Shown here piece after piece: positions 7,712 to 15,802 of a stretch of 64,000 nt of DNA (positions are counted from its first letter, which is position 1; every line of letters starts with the position of its first letter). The DNA comes from CAIVND01 sp035532075 (GTDB lineage: Bacteria > Actinomycetota > Acidimicrobiia > Acidimicrobiales > Bog-793): assembly GCA_035532075.1 (NCBI GenBank), contig DATKRV010000105.1, forward strand, positions 1 through 64,000. Direction: 5' to 3'. The notes below the pieces were generated by a model. The model saw only the letters and a program-made list of their open reading frames with translations, did no database searches and was not told the origin of the DNA. The position numbers were made by a program, and so were the translations under genes.

Positions 7712-8971
7712 GTGGCTCCGGAGATCCTTCATCTATCGAGTGTTACTGGCAGTCCGCTTCTCGATCGCAAGGGCGAGCGGATCGGACGTGTCGAAGACCT
7801 CGTCGTGCGCGCGACTGGTGCGGCGCATCCACCCGTTGGAGGACTCGTGGTGAGAATTGGTGGCCGGGAGCTGTTTGTTCCGATTGAACTCGTCTGGGAG
7901 ATCCGGCCACATCAGGTCCAGCTTCAGGGCCAAAAGCTCAATCTCTCCCGATTCGAACGCCGCGCTGGTGAACTTCTCCTTGCGCGGGACCTATCGGCGC
8001 GCCACCTCATCAACGTTGTTGGAGCGCGACTCATCCGCGCAAACGAGATCGAACTCGCGCTAGTTGACAATACCTGGCAGGTGGTGGGCGTTGACCCAAG
8101 TAGTCGCGGCGCGATCCGGCGCATCCTGCCCCGGTCATTGGGAAACAAGATTGCTCCGGGAGGCATAGTCGACTGGGAGAGCATTGAACCGTTCGTCTCT
8201 CACATCCCCTCAGCCCGGATGCGGATTCCGTATCGCAAGCTTGCAAAGTTGCGTGCTGCGCAGATAGCTGACCTTGTCGAGGCAGCTTCGCATGACGAGG
8301 GGAGAGAGATCATCGAGGCGGTCGGCCTCAATAGTGAACTCGAAGCCGACGTCTTCGAGGAGCTTGATGAGGAACACCAGGTTGAATTCCTTGATGCACG
8401 CACCAATGAAGAGGCGGGGCGTCTGCTCGCGAGGATGGAGCCAGACGATGCCGTGGACCTGCTCAATGATCTCGATCAGGAGCGGCGTATTCCGATTCTC
8501 GAGGCGATGCCTGCGCCTCAGCAGGCGAAGCTTAGGCGCCTATTGAATTACAACCCGGAGACTGCGGGCGGATTAATGAGTCCAGATTTTCTAGCGCTCA
8601 ACCGAGAGACACTGGTATCGCAATCACTTGAGGCGTTGCGTACGAGTGCGGTCGCCGACGAGATTCTCGTGACGATCTATGAACTCGATGGAGAAGATCG
8701 ACTCACTGGGACGGTGTCGGTTGTGCGGCTCCTGAAGGCGAATCCTTCCGCGAAACTCGAGGACATTGCCGAGCGCGATCCGGTGTCAATCTCGGCGGAC
8801 GCGGATATTCACGAGATTGTCCGAAAGATGGCAGACTTCAACCTCTCCAATCTGCCTGTCGTTGATAACGAACTACGAATTATTGGTGTGATCACCTTTG
8901 ATGATGTGCTCGAAGAGATGATTCCGACAGGGTGGCGCCGAGAATTTGGGATGACGACGCTCGAAGACTGA
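7712..8971 (+). CDS. Soluble PRC-barrel / MgtE N-domain / CBS-pair protein
   Basis: A 419-residue cytoplasmic protein. Residues about 1-170 contain PRC-barrel-like strands (DRKGERIGRVEDLVV; GARLIRANEIELALVDN), about 190-290 an MgtE N-terminal Mg2+-sensing domain (EEAGRLLARMEPDDAVDLLNDL and the NYNPETAGGLMSPDF junction), and about 290-410 a CBS pair. The MgtE membrane channel is missing altogether, so this is not a transporter by itself. Its location directly before an M-box and an NRAMP-related transporter suggests it gates or regulates Mg2+ handling. Start is GTG; an AAGGAGC sits about 25 bases upstream, so the exact start is uncertain. Confidence 0.85.
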   Translation: MAPEILHLSSVTGSPLLDRKGERIGRVEDLVVRATGAAHPPVGGLVVRIGGRELFVPIELVWEIRPHQVQLQGQKLNLSRFERRAGELLLARDLSARHLINVVGARLIRANEIELALVDNTWQVVGVDPSSRGAIRRILPRSLGNKIAPGGIVDWESIEPFVSHIPSARMRIPYRKLAKLRAAQIADLVEAASHDEGREIIEAVGLNSELEADVFEELDEEHQVEFLDARTNEEAGRLLARMEPDDAVDLLNDLDQERRIPILEAMPAPQQAKLRRLLNYNPETAGGLMSPDFLALNRETLVSQSLEALRTSAVADEILVTIYELDGEDRLTGTVSVVRLLKANPSAKLEDIAERDPVSISADADIHEIVRKMADFNLSNLPVVDNELRIIGVITFDDVLEEMIPTGWRREFGMTTLED

Positions 8972-9004
8972 GCGCGGCCGATGCTCGTGCTGAATTGTCC
9001 GTAT

Positions 9005-9021
9005 GTCGGTGAGATACCGAC
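9005..9021 (+). terminator. Short stem-loop after the CBS protein gene
   Basis: Perfect 6-bp stem (GTCGGT/ACCGAC) with a 5-base loop and no T-run; a weak terminator candidate between the CBS protein gene and the M-box promoter. Confidence 0.3.
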
Positions 9022-9106
9022 TGCCCTATCGTTTCAGGAAAGCGTCCGCAACGCCTCCGGATCTTGTTCATGTCGGTGATGGGTGGTACGCGTGGGGCGA
9101 ATCCGC

Positions 9107-9112
9107 TACCAT
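9107..9112 (+). promoter_or_regulatory. Putative -10 element for the M-box transcript
   Basis: TACCAT fits the TAnnnT pattern and would place the transcript start about 10 bases before the M-box aptamer. No good -35 box is visible. Confidence 0.35.
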
Positions 9113-9130
9113 GTGGGCGAAAGCAGTCGC

Positions 9131-9289
9131 ACCTCGTTCGGTGAGGCGGCTCGTTGGACAAAGGCCACTGACCCCACCTGTCGAAAGACACTCCGGGTCA
9201 GACCAGTCCTCTCCGGATTAAGGGGAGGACCAAAGTGGCTGGTCGAATCGACTTACGCCGGCGGGTGCCAAAGCTCTGACGAGAGAGGT
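9131..9289 (+). promoter_or_regulatory. M-box (ykoK) magnesium riboswitch
   Basis: Mg2+-sensing RNA aptamer. P1 pairs ACCTC 9131-9135 with GAGGT 9285-9289. The conserved GGTGAGGC lies at 9140-9147 and the 3' consensus TGCCAAAGCTCTGACGA at 9266-9282. Internal helices are intact: GCCAC/GTGGC (9164-9168 with 9235-9239), TGACCC/GGGTCA (9169-9174 with 9195-9200), TGTC-GAAA-GACA (9179-9190), and a 9-bp hairpin 9206-9230. It lies on the coding strand of the NRAMP-related gene that starts 250 bases downstream. Known M-boxes repress Mg2+ transporters when Mg2+ is high; the same is inferred here. Confidence 0.9.
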
Positions 9290-9538
9290 GCGCCGAGGCG
9301 CTTGGATAGTTCCCGGGCGCAGCGGCGATTCCGGCGCCCACCGGAAGTCCTTCCTCTCATGCGTGTGGCTTCAACGGGCCCGATGAAGGAGGAGTGCTGA
9401 CCACCGACTATTGGTTATCGATCCAACTTTGCGCGCGCCCCTTGATAAGGAGCCACTAGGGCGGTCCTCTCTTTAGCCGGGTGAGGCGCGTCGTGAAGGG
9501 TCAGCGCCGCGCAGACGCGGAGGGGAGGTGAACTGTTC
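9290..9538 (+). promoter_or_regulatory. Expression-platform leader between M-box and transporter
   Basis: No gene is evident. The leader has several hairpins (GGGCGC 9315-9320 with GCGCCC 9334-9339; CGCGTC 9487-9492 with GACGCG 9514-9519, the latter touching the GGAGGGGAGG ribosome site at 9519-9528). A strong orphan AAGGAGG is at 9386-9392, followed by short reading frames only. There is no hairpin-plus-T-tract terminator, so control by ribosome-site masking or Rho is more likely than intrinsic termination. Confidence 0.5.
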
Positions 9539-11173
9539 ATGCCAGACCGGAGCGACCGAAAGGTCATGCGCAACCACACCTCGCATGCGAACGCCGAGAT
9601 CCGGGGAGCCTTTGGAACGATCCGAGATTCGGATGCAACTTCATCGCGTTCATTTAAAAAGACCATTTTTACATTGCTCGCAGTCGTCGGTCCCGGGATC
9701 ATCGTCATGGTCGGAGACAACGATGCCGGCGGTGTTTCGACGTACGCTCAGGCGGGTCAGAACTACGGACTGAGTCTTCTCTGGACCCTTCCACTCATCA
9801 TCCCGGTTCTGATTGTGAATCAGGAGATGGTTGTCAGGCTTGGCGCGGTCACCGGAATTGGATACGCGAGACTCATCTCCGAGCGATTCGGGCGCCTGTG
9901 GGGTCGCGTTTCTGTCATTGGGTTGTTTCTCTTGAACTTTCTCACCGTTGCCACCGAGTTTGCGGGAGTGACACTCTCGCTCGGATATTTCAACGTGAGC
10001 AAGTATCTCTGTGTACCAATCGCGGCCGTACTTCTTGTCGCGATCACGGCTTCGGGGAGCTTTCGGCGCTGGGAGCGCTTCATGTTCGTCTTTGTCTTTG
10101 CGAATTTCCTGGTTATTCCGCTTGTCATCTTTGCGCACCCACATGCGGGCCCAATCTTTCATGGTTTTGTCACTCCGAAAGTAGCTGGTGGTGTGAATTC
10201 AACTGCGGTTCTGTTTGTGATTGGAATCGTTGGAACAACGGTCGCTCCCTGGCAGCTGTTCTTTCAGCAGTCCAATATTGTGGACAAAAAACTCACGCCG
10301 CGATGGATCAATTATGAGCGAGTTGACACAATCCTCGGATCAGCGGTGACCGTACTCGCGGCGACGCTCATTATCTCGACAACCGCGTTTGCATTTTCTT
10401 CTCATGTCGATCTCTTCGGACATTTCGTGAATGGATTGGCCGTTGCCAAAGGCCTTGACCAGACGCTCGGCAACAGCGCAGGAGCGCTCTTTGCACTTGT
10501 GCTGTTGAACGCATCGATGGTTGGCGCGGCGTCGGTCACATTGACGACCGCATATGCGTTCGGGGACATCAAAGGGGCGCGTTCGTCGCTTGACAGGAGT
10601 TTTTCCGATGCGCGTCAGTTCTACGTCATTTTCGCGATTCTCGTCGTGCTCGCGGCAGGAATCGTGCTCCTCCCTCACGCTCCACTCGGTTTATTTGTGC
10701 TCGCGGTACAGGCTTTCGCGGGAATTCTCCTGCCGACAACAATGATCTTTGCCCTATTGCTCTGCAACGATCGTGAAGTACTTGGACCGTGGGTAAACCG
10801 TCCCTGGCTGAACGTCGTTGCGGGACTAGTCATCACCATATTGCTTGGGATGTCCGCGATCTTGATGATCACAACCGTCTTCTCGAACGTTTCTGCTGGC
10901 ATTCTCTTGGTCGTTCTCATCGTTGCAGCAGTGGGAGGAGTGGCAGTAGGGATTCTTCTGGCTCGAAGTTCAATCGCCGATGAACGGATGAATCCACAGC
11001 TGCGCGCGCGCCCGGAGCGCGAACGTTGGCAGATGCCTGCCGCTGCGCTGCTGAAGCCAGCGCGGCTATCGCGCGGCCGACGTGCGGTGCTCTTCGGACT
11101 TTTTATCTATCTGGTTATCGGTGTGGGTCTCTTGTTGACAAAGTCAATTGGGCTTGGTCTCGGGCATCACTGA
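9539..11173 (+). CDS. NRAMP-related metal (probable Mg2+) transporter
   Basis: Polytopic membrane protein of 544 residues with about 11 hydrophobic segments and NRAMP/SLC11 architecture. TM1 (GPGIIVMVGDNDAGG) aligns with the NRAMP GPGFLxxxxxxDPGN motif, but DPGN reads DAGG (D62-G65), losing the metal-binding Asn. The TM6 motif (usually VMPHN) reads VAPWQ at 235-239, losing the sulfur-ligand Met that selects transition metals. These changes resemble those of NRAMP-related Mg2+ transporters, and the M-box upstream supports Mg2+ as substrate. ATG 9539 has the ribosome site GGAGGGGAGG about 10 bases away. The N-terminal 38 residues are a hydrophilic extension. Confidence 0.85.
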   Translation: MPDRSDRKVMRNHTSHANAEIRGAFGTIRDSDATSSRSFKKTIFTLLAVVGPGIIVMVGDNDAGGVSTYAQAGQNYGLSLLWTLPLIIPVLIVNQEMVVRLGAVTGIGYARLISERFGRLWGRVSVIGLFLLNFLTVATEFAGVTLSLGYFNVSKYLCVPIAAVLLVAITASGSFRRWERFMFVFVFANFLVIPLVIFAHPHAGPIFHGFVTPKVAGGVNSTAVLFVIGIVGTTVAPWQLFFQQSNIVDKKLTPRWINYERVDTILGSAVTVLAATLIISTTAFAFSSHVDLFGHFVNGLAVAKGLDQTLGNSAGALFALVLLNASMVGAASVTLTTAYAFGDIKGARSSLDRSFSDARQFYVIFAILVVLAAGIVLLPHAPLGLFVLAVQAFAGILLPTTMIFALLLCNDREVLGPWVNRPWLNVVAGLVITILLGMSAILMITTVFSNVSAGILLVVLIVAAVGGVAVGILLARSSIADERMNPQLRARPERERWQMPAAALLKPARLSRGRRAVLFGLFIYLVIGVGLLLTKSIGLGLGHH

Positions 11174-11212
11174 TTGTGAATGATTTTTCCGTCCCAGCAA
11201 TTGAATCTCAGG

Positions 11213-13843
11213 TCACGCCCCTGGGTTGAATTGCCCGGCGACGGTGAACCGTTCGTTCTGAAGACGCCTTGCAAGGCGGATGTTGATCGCGCGTCGCTCC
11301 AAGGTCTGTTCTACGAGTTTGAGTTCGGAGACATCGGCAACCTTCAGGCCAAAAGCTTCAACCTCACCGGCAAGTAAGGGCTCACCTGATTCATCGAGTT
11401 GGGCAAGAGCACTCAACCCTTCGAGCATCCGCTGAATTGAATTGTCTGGAAAACGCCTGCGCAACTCTGCGAAATTATCGGTGATGAATCTCCAGGTCTG
11501 AAGGTTGATCTTTCGATTCCGAAGCATCTGTCGAAGAAGGTACGGAGCATCCTGGGATCTGATCTCGGTGAGGCACAGTTCGTGGATTTTCTGGGCAAGG
11601 AGAGGATCGCTGAGCTTGGCGAAAGCACTCAGATGGCGAATCTGGTCACTTGGGTTCTGTGGATTGCGAAAGCGCGCGAGGATCTGTTCGAATACCGTGT
11701 CATCCGAATGGCCCGCGACCACGCCAAGTACTGACCCAGCGAGATCCGCATCCATTGGCACCCCACCGAGGTGTTCTCGATCAAAGAGTTCTCGGCAGTG
11801 CGCGATGACTGTCAAATCTTGTCCAGCTCCCCCGAGGGAGGCGATCAACGATGACCGCAGGAGTGGGGTCGACTCCTTGTCGTCCGTCGAGATCTTCCAG
11901 CCCGTCTGCGTCAGAACCGGTCCCAGTAACTCTCGGGTGAAACTGGCAAGTTCGGCTCCTCTTGACGGTGCAATCAACGTGTTGATTGTCTCGATGGCTC
12001 CGATAATGACAGACCAGACAAACGGATCGCGCTCGTCATGCAGCGCAGCGGCGAGTTCCGCGAGCTGGACGAGATCGGACCGACCAGCGAGGATGTAGGC
12101 CCAGGTGTCATCTGCAAGATTGAATCGCTCAATGTCGCGTAATTGCGCGATATCTTGAAGCAGTTCGCTGTAGCTCGCGCGGTCGTATTTTACGCGAAAG
12201 AATCCGGAACCGCCGACATTGACGAGAAGAGGGCCCTTGTCGACGGTGATGTGAAACGCGTTCGTGCCGAGGAGTGCGTGGGACTCTTGACCGTGCTGTC
12301 CGAGGGGGGCAGCAATGATCGGAACAAGCCAGTCACGTCCAATCGCGGATTCTCCATTTTCGATGGCCGGAAGGTAAGAGAAGGGTGTCTGGGAGAGTTC
12401 GAATACCGTAGGAGATTCACCGGGTTTGGGGCAGAGTTCAACCGAGGGAAATCCTCCCTGGAAAATCCACGAGTTCATGATTGCCCGAACCGGTGCATCA
12501 TCGGACGCAGACTCGATCGCATCCCAGAGATCATCGGATTCGGTATTCGCGTAGATATGGGATTTGAGATACCTTCGAACGCCATCTCGGAATTTGTCCG
12601 GTCCAAGATATTGTTCGATCATCCACAGAATGCTCGCCCCCTTTTCGTATGTGAGCACATCAAACATCGCGGCTGCCTCATCGGGATGATTCACCGGAAA
12701 TTCAACTGGCCGAGTCGCGTGCAGGGCATCGACGTGAAAAGCCGCCGACTTCGAGCGGCTGAACGAAACAAAGGTATTCCACTCTGGATGGAGGTCGTCC
12801 TGGCAGAGTCGAGACATGAAGGTCGCGAAAGCCTCATTGAGCCAGATTCCATTCCACCAACGCATGGTGACAAGATCGCCGAACCACATGTGGGCGATTT
12901 CGTGCTCCACAACCTCAACGAGGGATTCCATTTCGGTGCGCGACACGTTCTCGGGGTCGGCGAGCAAGATCGCCTCGCGAAATGTCACACACCCGAGATT
13001 CTCCATCGCGCCGGAGGCAAAATCAGGAAGAGCGACAAGGTCGAGCTTGGTCCCGGGGTAGGGGATATCGAAGTAGTTCGTGAAAAACCGTAATGCATGA
13101 GCGCCCGCTTCGAGCGCATGGCCCGCGAGGTGGAGTCTTCCTGGCACGGTATACACGCGTAGCGCAACGCCGTTGACATCAATTGGCTCTGTTGCCTCGA
13201 GTGGGCCCACAATAAGCGCGACGAGATAGGTCGACATTGGAATTGTCTCGGCAAAATGAACACGTCGTTTGCCGTTCCCAAGCTCCGAACTCGACAGCTC
13301 TTCTCCATTTGATATCGCAGTCATCGTGCTTGGGACTTCGAGCGTGATGTCGAAGATCGCTTTTCTGTCAGGCTCGTCAAAGCACGGAAAAGCCTTTCGA
13401 GCATCGGTCTGCTCGAACTGCGTCGTCGCGATCGTCTGGAGCTTGCCGCCGTTGTCCACATAGGTGCTCTTGTAAAGTCCACAGAGCTTGTCATTTAGTC
13501 GGCCTCGAAATTTGCATGAAAGTGTGTAACGGCCCGGGTCAAGTGGGCTGGCCGTCGTAAAGGTGACCTGCTCAAATTTGCTGTTCATCGTGATGGTTGC
13601 AGCGGATGCATTGTCAGCGCTCCCGCTCGGATTACCCCATCCGGGTTCGATGGTCGCGTGTTCGATCGTCAGGTCGCAGGCATTCAACACGATTGACTGT
13701 GTGGCTTCGAATACCTCGAGTTCAAGCGATTCCGCGCCCTCGAAGTCTTCTTGTTCGAGGTCCGGAGCCAGGCGGAGCACATAGCGAACAGGCTTGGTGT
13801 TGCGCGGAAGCCGGAAGTCATCGGCGAGTGTCGGTTCAGGCAT
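11213..13843 (-). CDS. pepN: Aminopeptidase N (M1 family)
   Basis: Zinc aminopeptidase removing N-terminal residues from peptides, 876 residues. The exopeptidase motif GAMEN is at 279-283 and the zinc motif HEIAH at 314-318, with the third ligand Glu337 in LNEAFATF at the correct spacing; the ERAP1-like C-terminal helical domain follows. No signal peptide, so it is cytoplasmic. Divergent from the PfkB kinase gene. TAACGT lies 6 bases before the ATG, pointing to a leaderless message. Confidence 0.96.
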   Translation of the reverse strand: MPEPTLADDFRLPRNTKPVRYVLRLAPDLEQEDFEGAESLELEVFEATQSIVLNACDLTIEHATIEPGWGNPSGSADNASAATITMNSKFEQVTFTTASPLDPGRYTLSCKFRGRLNDKLCGLYKSTYVDNGGKLQTIATTQFEQTDARKAFPCFDEPDRKAIFDITLEVPSTMTAISNGEELSSSELGNGKRRVHFAETIPMSTYLVALIVGPLEATEPIDVNGVALRVYTVPGRLHLAGHALEAGAHALRFFTNYFDIPYPGTKLDLVALPDFASGAMENLGCVTFREAILLADPENVSRTEMESLVEVVEHEIAHMWFGDLVTMRWWNGIWLNEAFATFMSRLCQDDLHPEWNTFVSFSRSKSAAFHVDALHATRPVEFPVNHPDEAAAMFDVLTYEKGASILWMIEQYLGPDKFRDGVRRYLKSHIYANTESDDLWDAIESASDDAPVRAIMNSWIFQGGFPSVELCPKPGESPTVFELSQTPFSYLPAIENGESAIGRDWLVPIIAAPLGQHGQESHALLGTNAFHITVDKGPLLVNVGGSGFFRVKYDRASYSELLQDIAQLRDIERFNLADDTWAYILAGRSDLVQLAELAAALHDERDPFVWSVIIGAIETINTLIAPSRGAELASFTRELLGPVLTQTGWKISTDDKESTPLLRSSLIASLGGAGQDLTVIAHCRELFDREHLGGVPMDADLAGSVLGVVAGHSDDTVFEQILARFRNPQNPSDQIRHLSAFAKLSDPLLAQKIHELCLTEIRSQDAPYLLRQMLRNRKINLQTWRFITDNFAELRRRFPDNSIQRMLEGLSALAQLDESGEPLLAGEVEAFGLKVADVSELKLVEQTLERRAINIRLARRLQNERFTVAGQFNPGA

Positions 13844-13849
13844 GGGACA

Positions 13850-13855
13850 ACGTTA
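13850..13855 (-). promoter_or_regulatory. Putative -10 hexamer of a leaderless transcript (pepN)
   Basis: TAACGT on the minus strand, exactly 6 bases before ATG 13843; no Shine-Dalgarno. Confidence 0.5.
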
Positions 13856-13958
13856 GTGAGTTTTCTTGCCTCCCTGAACCAGATTTTGTATACCTCGCCT
13901 TTGAAATACGATCTAATTTTCATCGGCTTTCAATCTTCTAGAACTATCGTGTCAGTTC

Positions 13959-14996
13959 GTGACGACGCGAATGAATCTCGTATCCCAATTGGCAAGTGAG
14001 CGAACCTTTGACGTGGTCTGTGTCGGTACCGCGCTGATCGACCACCTCTCGTTTGCGGATCTTTCTACGGTTGCAGAGCTTGGTCTCGCGGCGGGAACAA
14101 TGACACTGATCGACGACGAGACGGCGATGCGTGCACGTACAACGCTTGGTGCTGCGAAGCTCGTTTCGGGCGGGACCGTTGCGAACACTGCCGCCGGGAT
14201 TGCCTCGTTTACCGGTCGTCCAGCATTTGTCGGAGCGGTCGCGCCCGATGAGTTCGGAGAACGGTACGCCCATGACCTACGTTCGGTCGGGGTTCAAACG
14301 ATGCTGGTCGAAATCGTCGACGAGAATGCTCTCTCCGCGACTGGCGCCTGCTATGTGATGGTCACTCCGGATCAGCAGCGCACCATGGCAACACATCTAG
14401 GAGTCTCCGGACAGCTTCGTGTCGAGCATCTTCCAGAGGGCCTTCTCGCACAATGCGCGGTGTGTTATTTCGACGGGTATCTGCTTGATTTTCCCGGCGC
14501 GGAAGGGATCGTGCGATCACTGGTCAGTTCCGCAAAAAGACACGGCACAGCGCTCGCCCTTGGTCTCGCGGACCCATTCGTCGTTGACCGTCATCGCGAG
14601 ACGCTCATTGCGCTCTTGCCCGATATCAGTCTGCTCTTTTCCAACCAAGACGAGATACTGAGCCTTGGTGAAAGCGATGACATCTACAGGGCAGCTGAAC
14701 GGTTTCGACATCCTGACATGGCAGTTGTTGTGACGAGATCAGAGCTTGGCGCGGTCGTCGTTTGGGAGGAGGGGATGGCCCAGATCGATGCGGTGCCTGT
14801 CGATCGCGTCATCGATGTCACCGGAGCTGGAGATCTCTTTGCAGCAGGGATGCTCTATGGGTGCATTCGAGATGGGGATTACCAAATTGGCGCCAAGCTC
14901 GGCGCGCTCGCCGCCTCCGAGGTTATTTCACATCTCGGAGCTCGCCCGGAGCACTCGCTGTATGAGCTGGCAAATAGGGCGGGGATTCTCCTCTAG
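13959..14996 (+). CDS. PfkB-family carbohydrate/nucleoside kinase (adenosine-kinase-like)
   Basis: Ribokinase-fold kinase of 345 residues. It shows the N-terminal DVVCVGTALIDHL, the sugar-binding SGGTVANTAAGIAS and the second PfkB signature DVTGAGDLFAAG with the catalytic Asp. The TMTLIDDETA and AATRMAT-like blocks match the adenosine-kinase-like branch common in bacteria, but the substrate cannot be fixed from sequence. Start is GTG 13959; an ATG four codons later (13971) is an alternative. TATCGT 8 bases before the GTG may be its -10 element. Divergent from pepN. Confidence 0.85.
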   Translation: MTTRMNLVSQLASERTFDVVCVGTALIDHLSFADLSTVAELGLAAGTMTLIDDETAMRARTTLGAAKLVSGGTVANTAAGIASFTGRPAFVGAVAPDEFGERYAHDLRSVGVQTMLVEIVDENALSATGACYVMVTPDQQRTMATHLGVSGQLRVEHLPEGLLAQCAVCYFDGYLLDFPGAEGIVRSLVSSAKRHGTALALGLADPFVVDRHRETLIALLPDISLLFSNQDEILSLGESDDIYRAAERFRHPDMAVVVTRSELGAVVVWEEGMAQIDAVPVDRVIDVTGAGDLFAAGMLYGCIRDGDYQIGAKLGALAASEVISHLGARPEHSLYELANRAGILL

Positions 14997-15267
14997 TGGA
15001 GTGTGCCAGAGAGATTCGCGTCAACCTTGCTGCTCGACGTATCGCGCGTCCAGTGCATCATCGAGCACCCTCTGTTGGGGAACATAGATCGCCGCTGGAC
15101 AGACCTTGACCTTGATTACGTCGATTGGTGAAGTGTGCGCGGCCCTACCATTTTGAATCTAGAACTCGAAGGCGATTCCACTCGATGCGGAACAATCGAT
15201 GAGAGTAGGCGGCGGTTGAGCGATACATGCAACCAAGAACGCGGGCAAACCCAGAGGTGACGCGGAA
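14997..15267. other. Intergenic segment with a start-less coding-like frame
   Basis: No intact gene recognised. On the minus strand an open frame runs from 15158 to a TGA at 15021-15023 with codon use like its neighbours and a plausible sequence (IKVKVCPAAIYVPQQRVL...), but it has no ATG, GTG or TTG near its beginning. An ATG in another frame (about 15154) is stopped after 11 codons. It may be a decayed or frameshifted small gene. Confidence 0.35.
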
Positions 15268-15351
15268 CTAGCCCCGGCCGCAGTTTGGCTTCTTGCCGTG
15301 ATTGGCCTTCTTCTTCTTGCTGAGCTTTCGCTTTGAGGTTCTCTTTGACAT
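15268..15351 (-). CDS. Small ribosomal protein bL37
   Basis: A 27-residue basic peptide, MSKRTSKRKLSKKKK followed by ANHGKKPNCGRG. The ANHGK(K/R)PN core is the hallmark of bL37, the very short large-subunit protein known from mycobacterial ribosome structures. The body is almost all Lys/Arg, as expected for an rRNA-embedded peptide. Here the tail carries an extra CGRG. No clear Shine-Dalgarno; TACACT lies 9 bases upstream of the ATG on the minus strand. Too short for standard gene finders. It also marks the genome as actinobacterial. Confidence 0.8.
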   Translation of the reverse strand: MSKRTSKRKLSKKKKANHGKKPNCGRG

Positions 15352-15490
15352 GGAGGGCAAAGTGTAGTCGAGATGCCAGAGGTTGTCCTACGCCGATGAG
15401 TGGCCCGAGACTGGATCCGCCTCTGGCCCTTCAGGTATTGACTACCCTAAGGCTGGCTATCGGTACCATGGTGGTGCGAGGAGGAGTGAG

Positions 15491-15802
15491 ATGGCGTGGC
15501 TTCTCAAAGACGGCGAGGTACTCGCAAGCTGCGATGATGCGTCTGCAGGTCCACTTTCCCGTATTCCCATCGGTTCGCCGGTCGGGGCGCAGCTTCTATC
15601 GATAACGCGGCTCCATATAGCGGGCGCGAAGGGAGCAGATATCGCATCGCTCGATGCGGAACGCGTGGTTCGCGCAATCTCGTCTTTTCGCCCGTGGAGA
15701 CCAATCCTGGCGAAGAATCCTGGCAAGATGTTCGTTGTCGCGGAGCGTGGAGCATTCGCCCGGTGGGGACTCACTGTCGGTGACCGACTTGAGGTTCGAT
15801 GA
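15491..15802 (+). CDS. Small DUF192-like protein
   Basis: A 103-residue protein. The start MAWLLKDGEVLAS and the end FVVAERGAFARWGLTVGDRLEV resemble actinobacterial DUF192 proteins (usually starting AWLVRDG and ending AGAFxRWGLxVGD), but the central GLLG(R) block is replaced, so membership is tentative. Function unknown. ATG 15491 is preceded by AGGAGTGAG, a good ribosome site; an in-frame TTG at 15383 would add 36 residues that do not look conserved. Stop and rsmI start overlap in ATGA, indicating co-translation. Confidence 0.6.
   Translation: MAWLLKDGEVLASCDDASAGPLSRIPIGSPVGAQLLSITRLHIAGAKGADIASLDAERVVRAISSFRPWRPILAKNPGKMFVVAERGAFARWGLTVGDRLEVR

Noticed and set aside
9003..9400. Short plus-strand ORFs over the M-box
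   Set aside because: They coincide with the riboswitch, whose base-paired structure explains the sequence; no ribosome site.
9394..9462. Possible leader peptide after AAGGAGG in the M-box leader
   Set aside because: The GTG is only 1-2 bases from the Shine-Dalgarno, too close for normal initiation, so I did not list it as a gene.
12143..13093. 316-residue plus-strand ORF inside pepN
   Set aside because: Long only because the pepN antisense frame is poor in stops; pepN has complete catalytic motifs.
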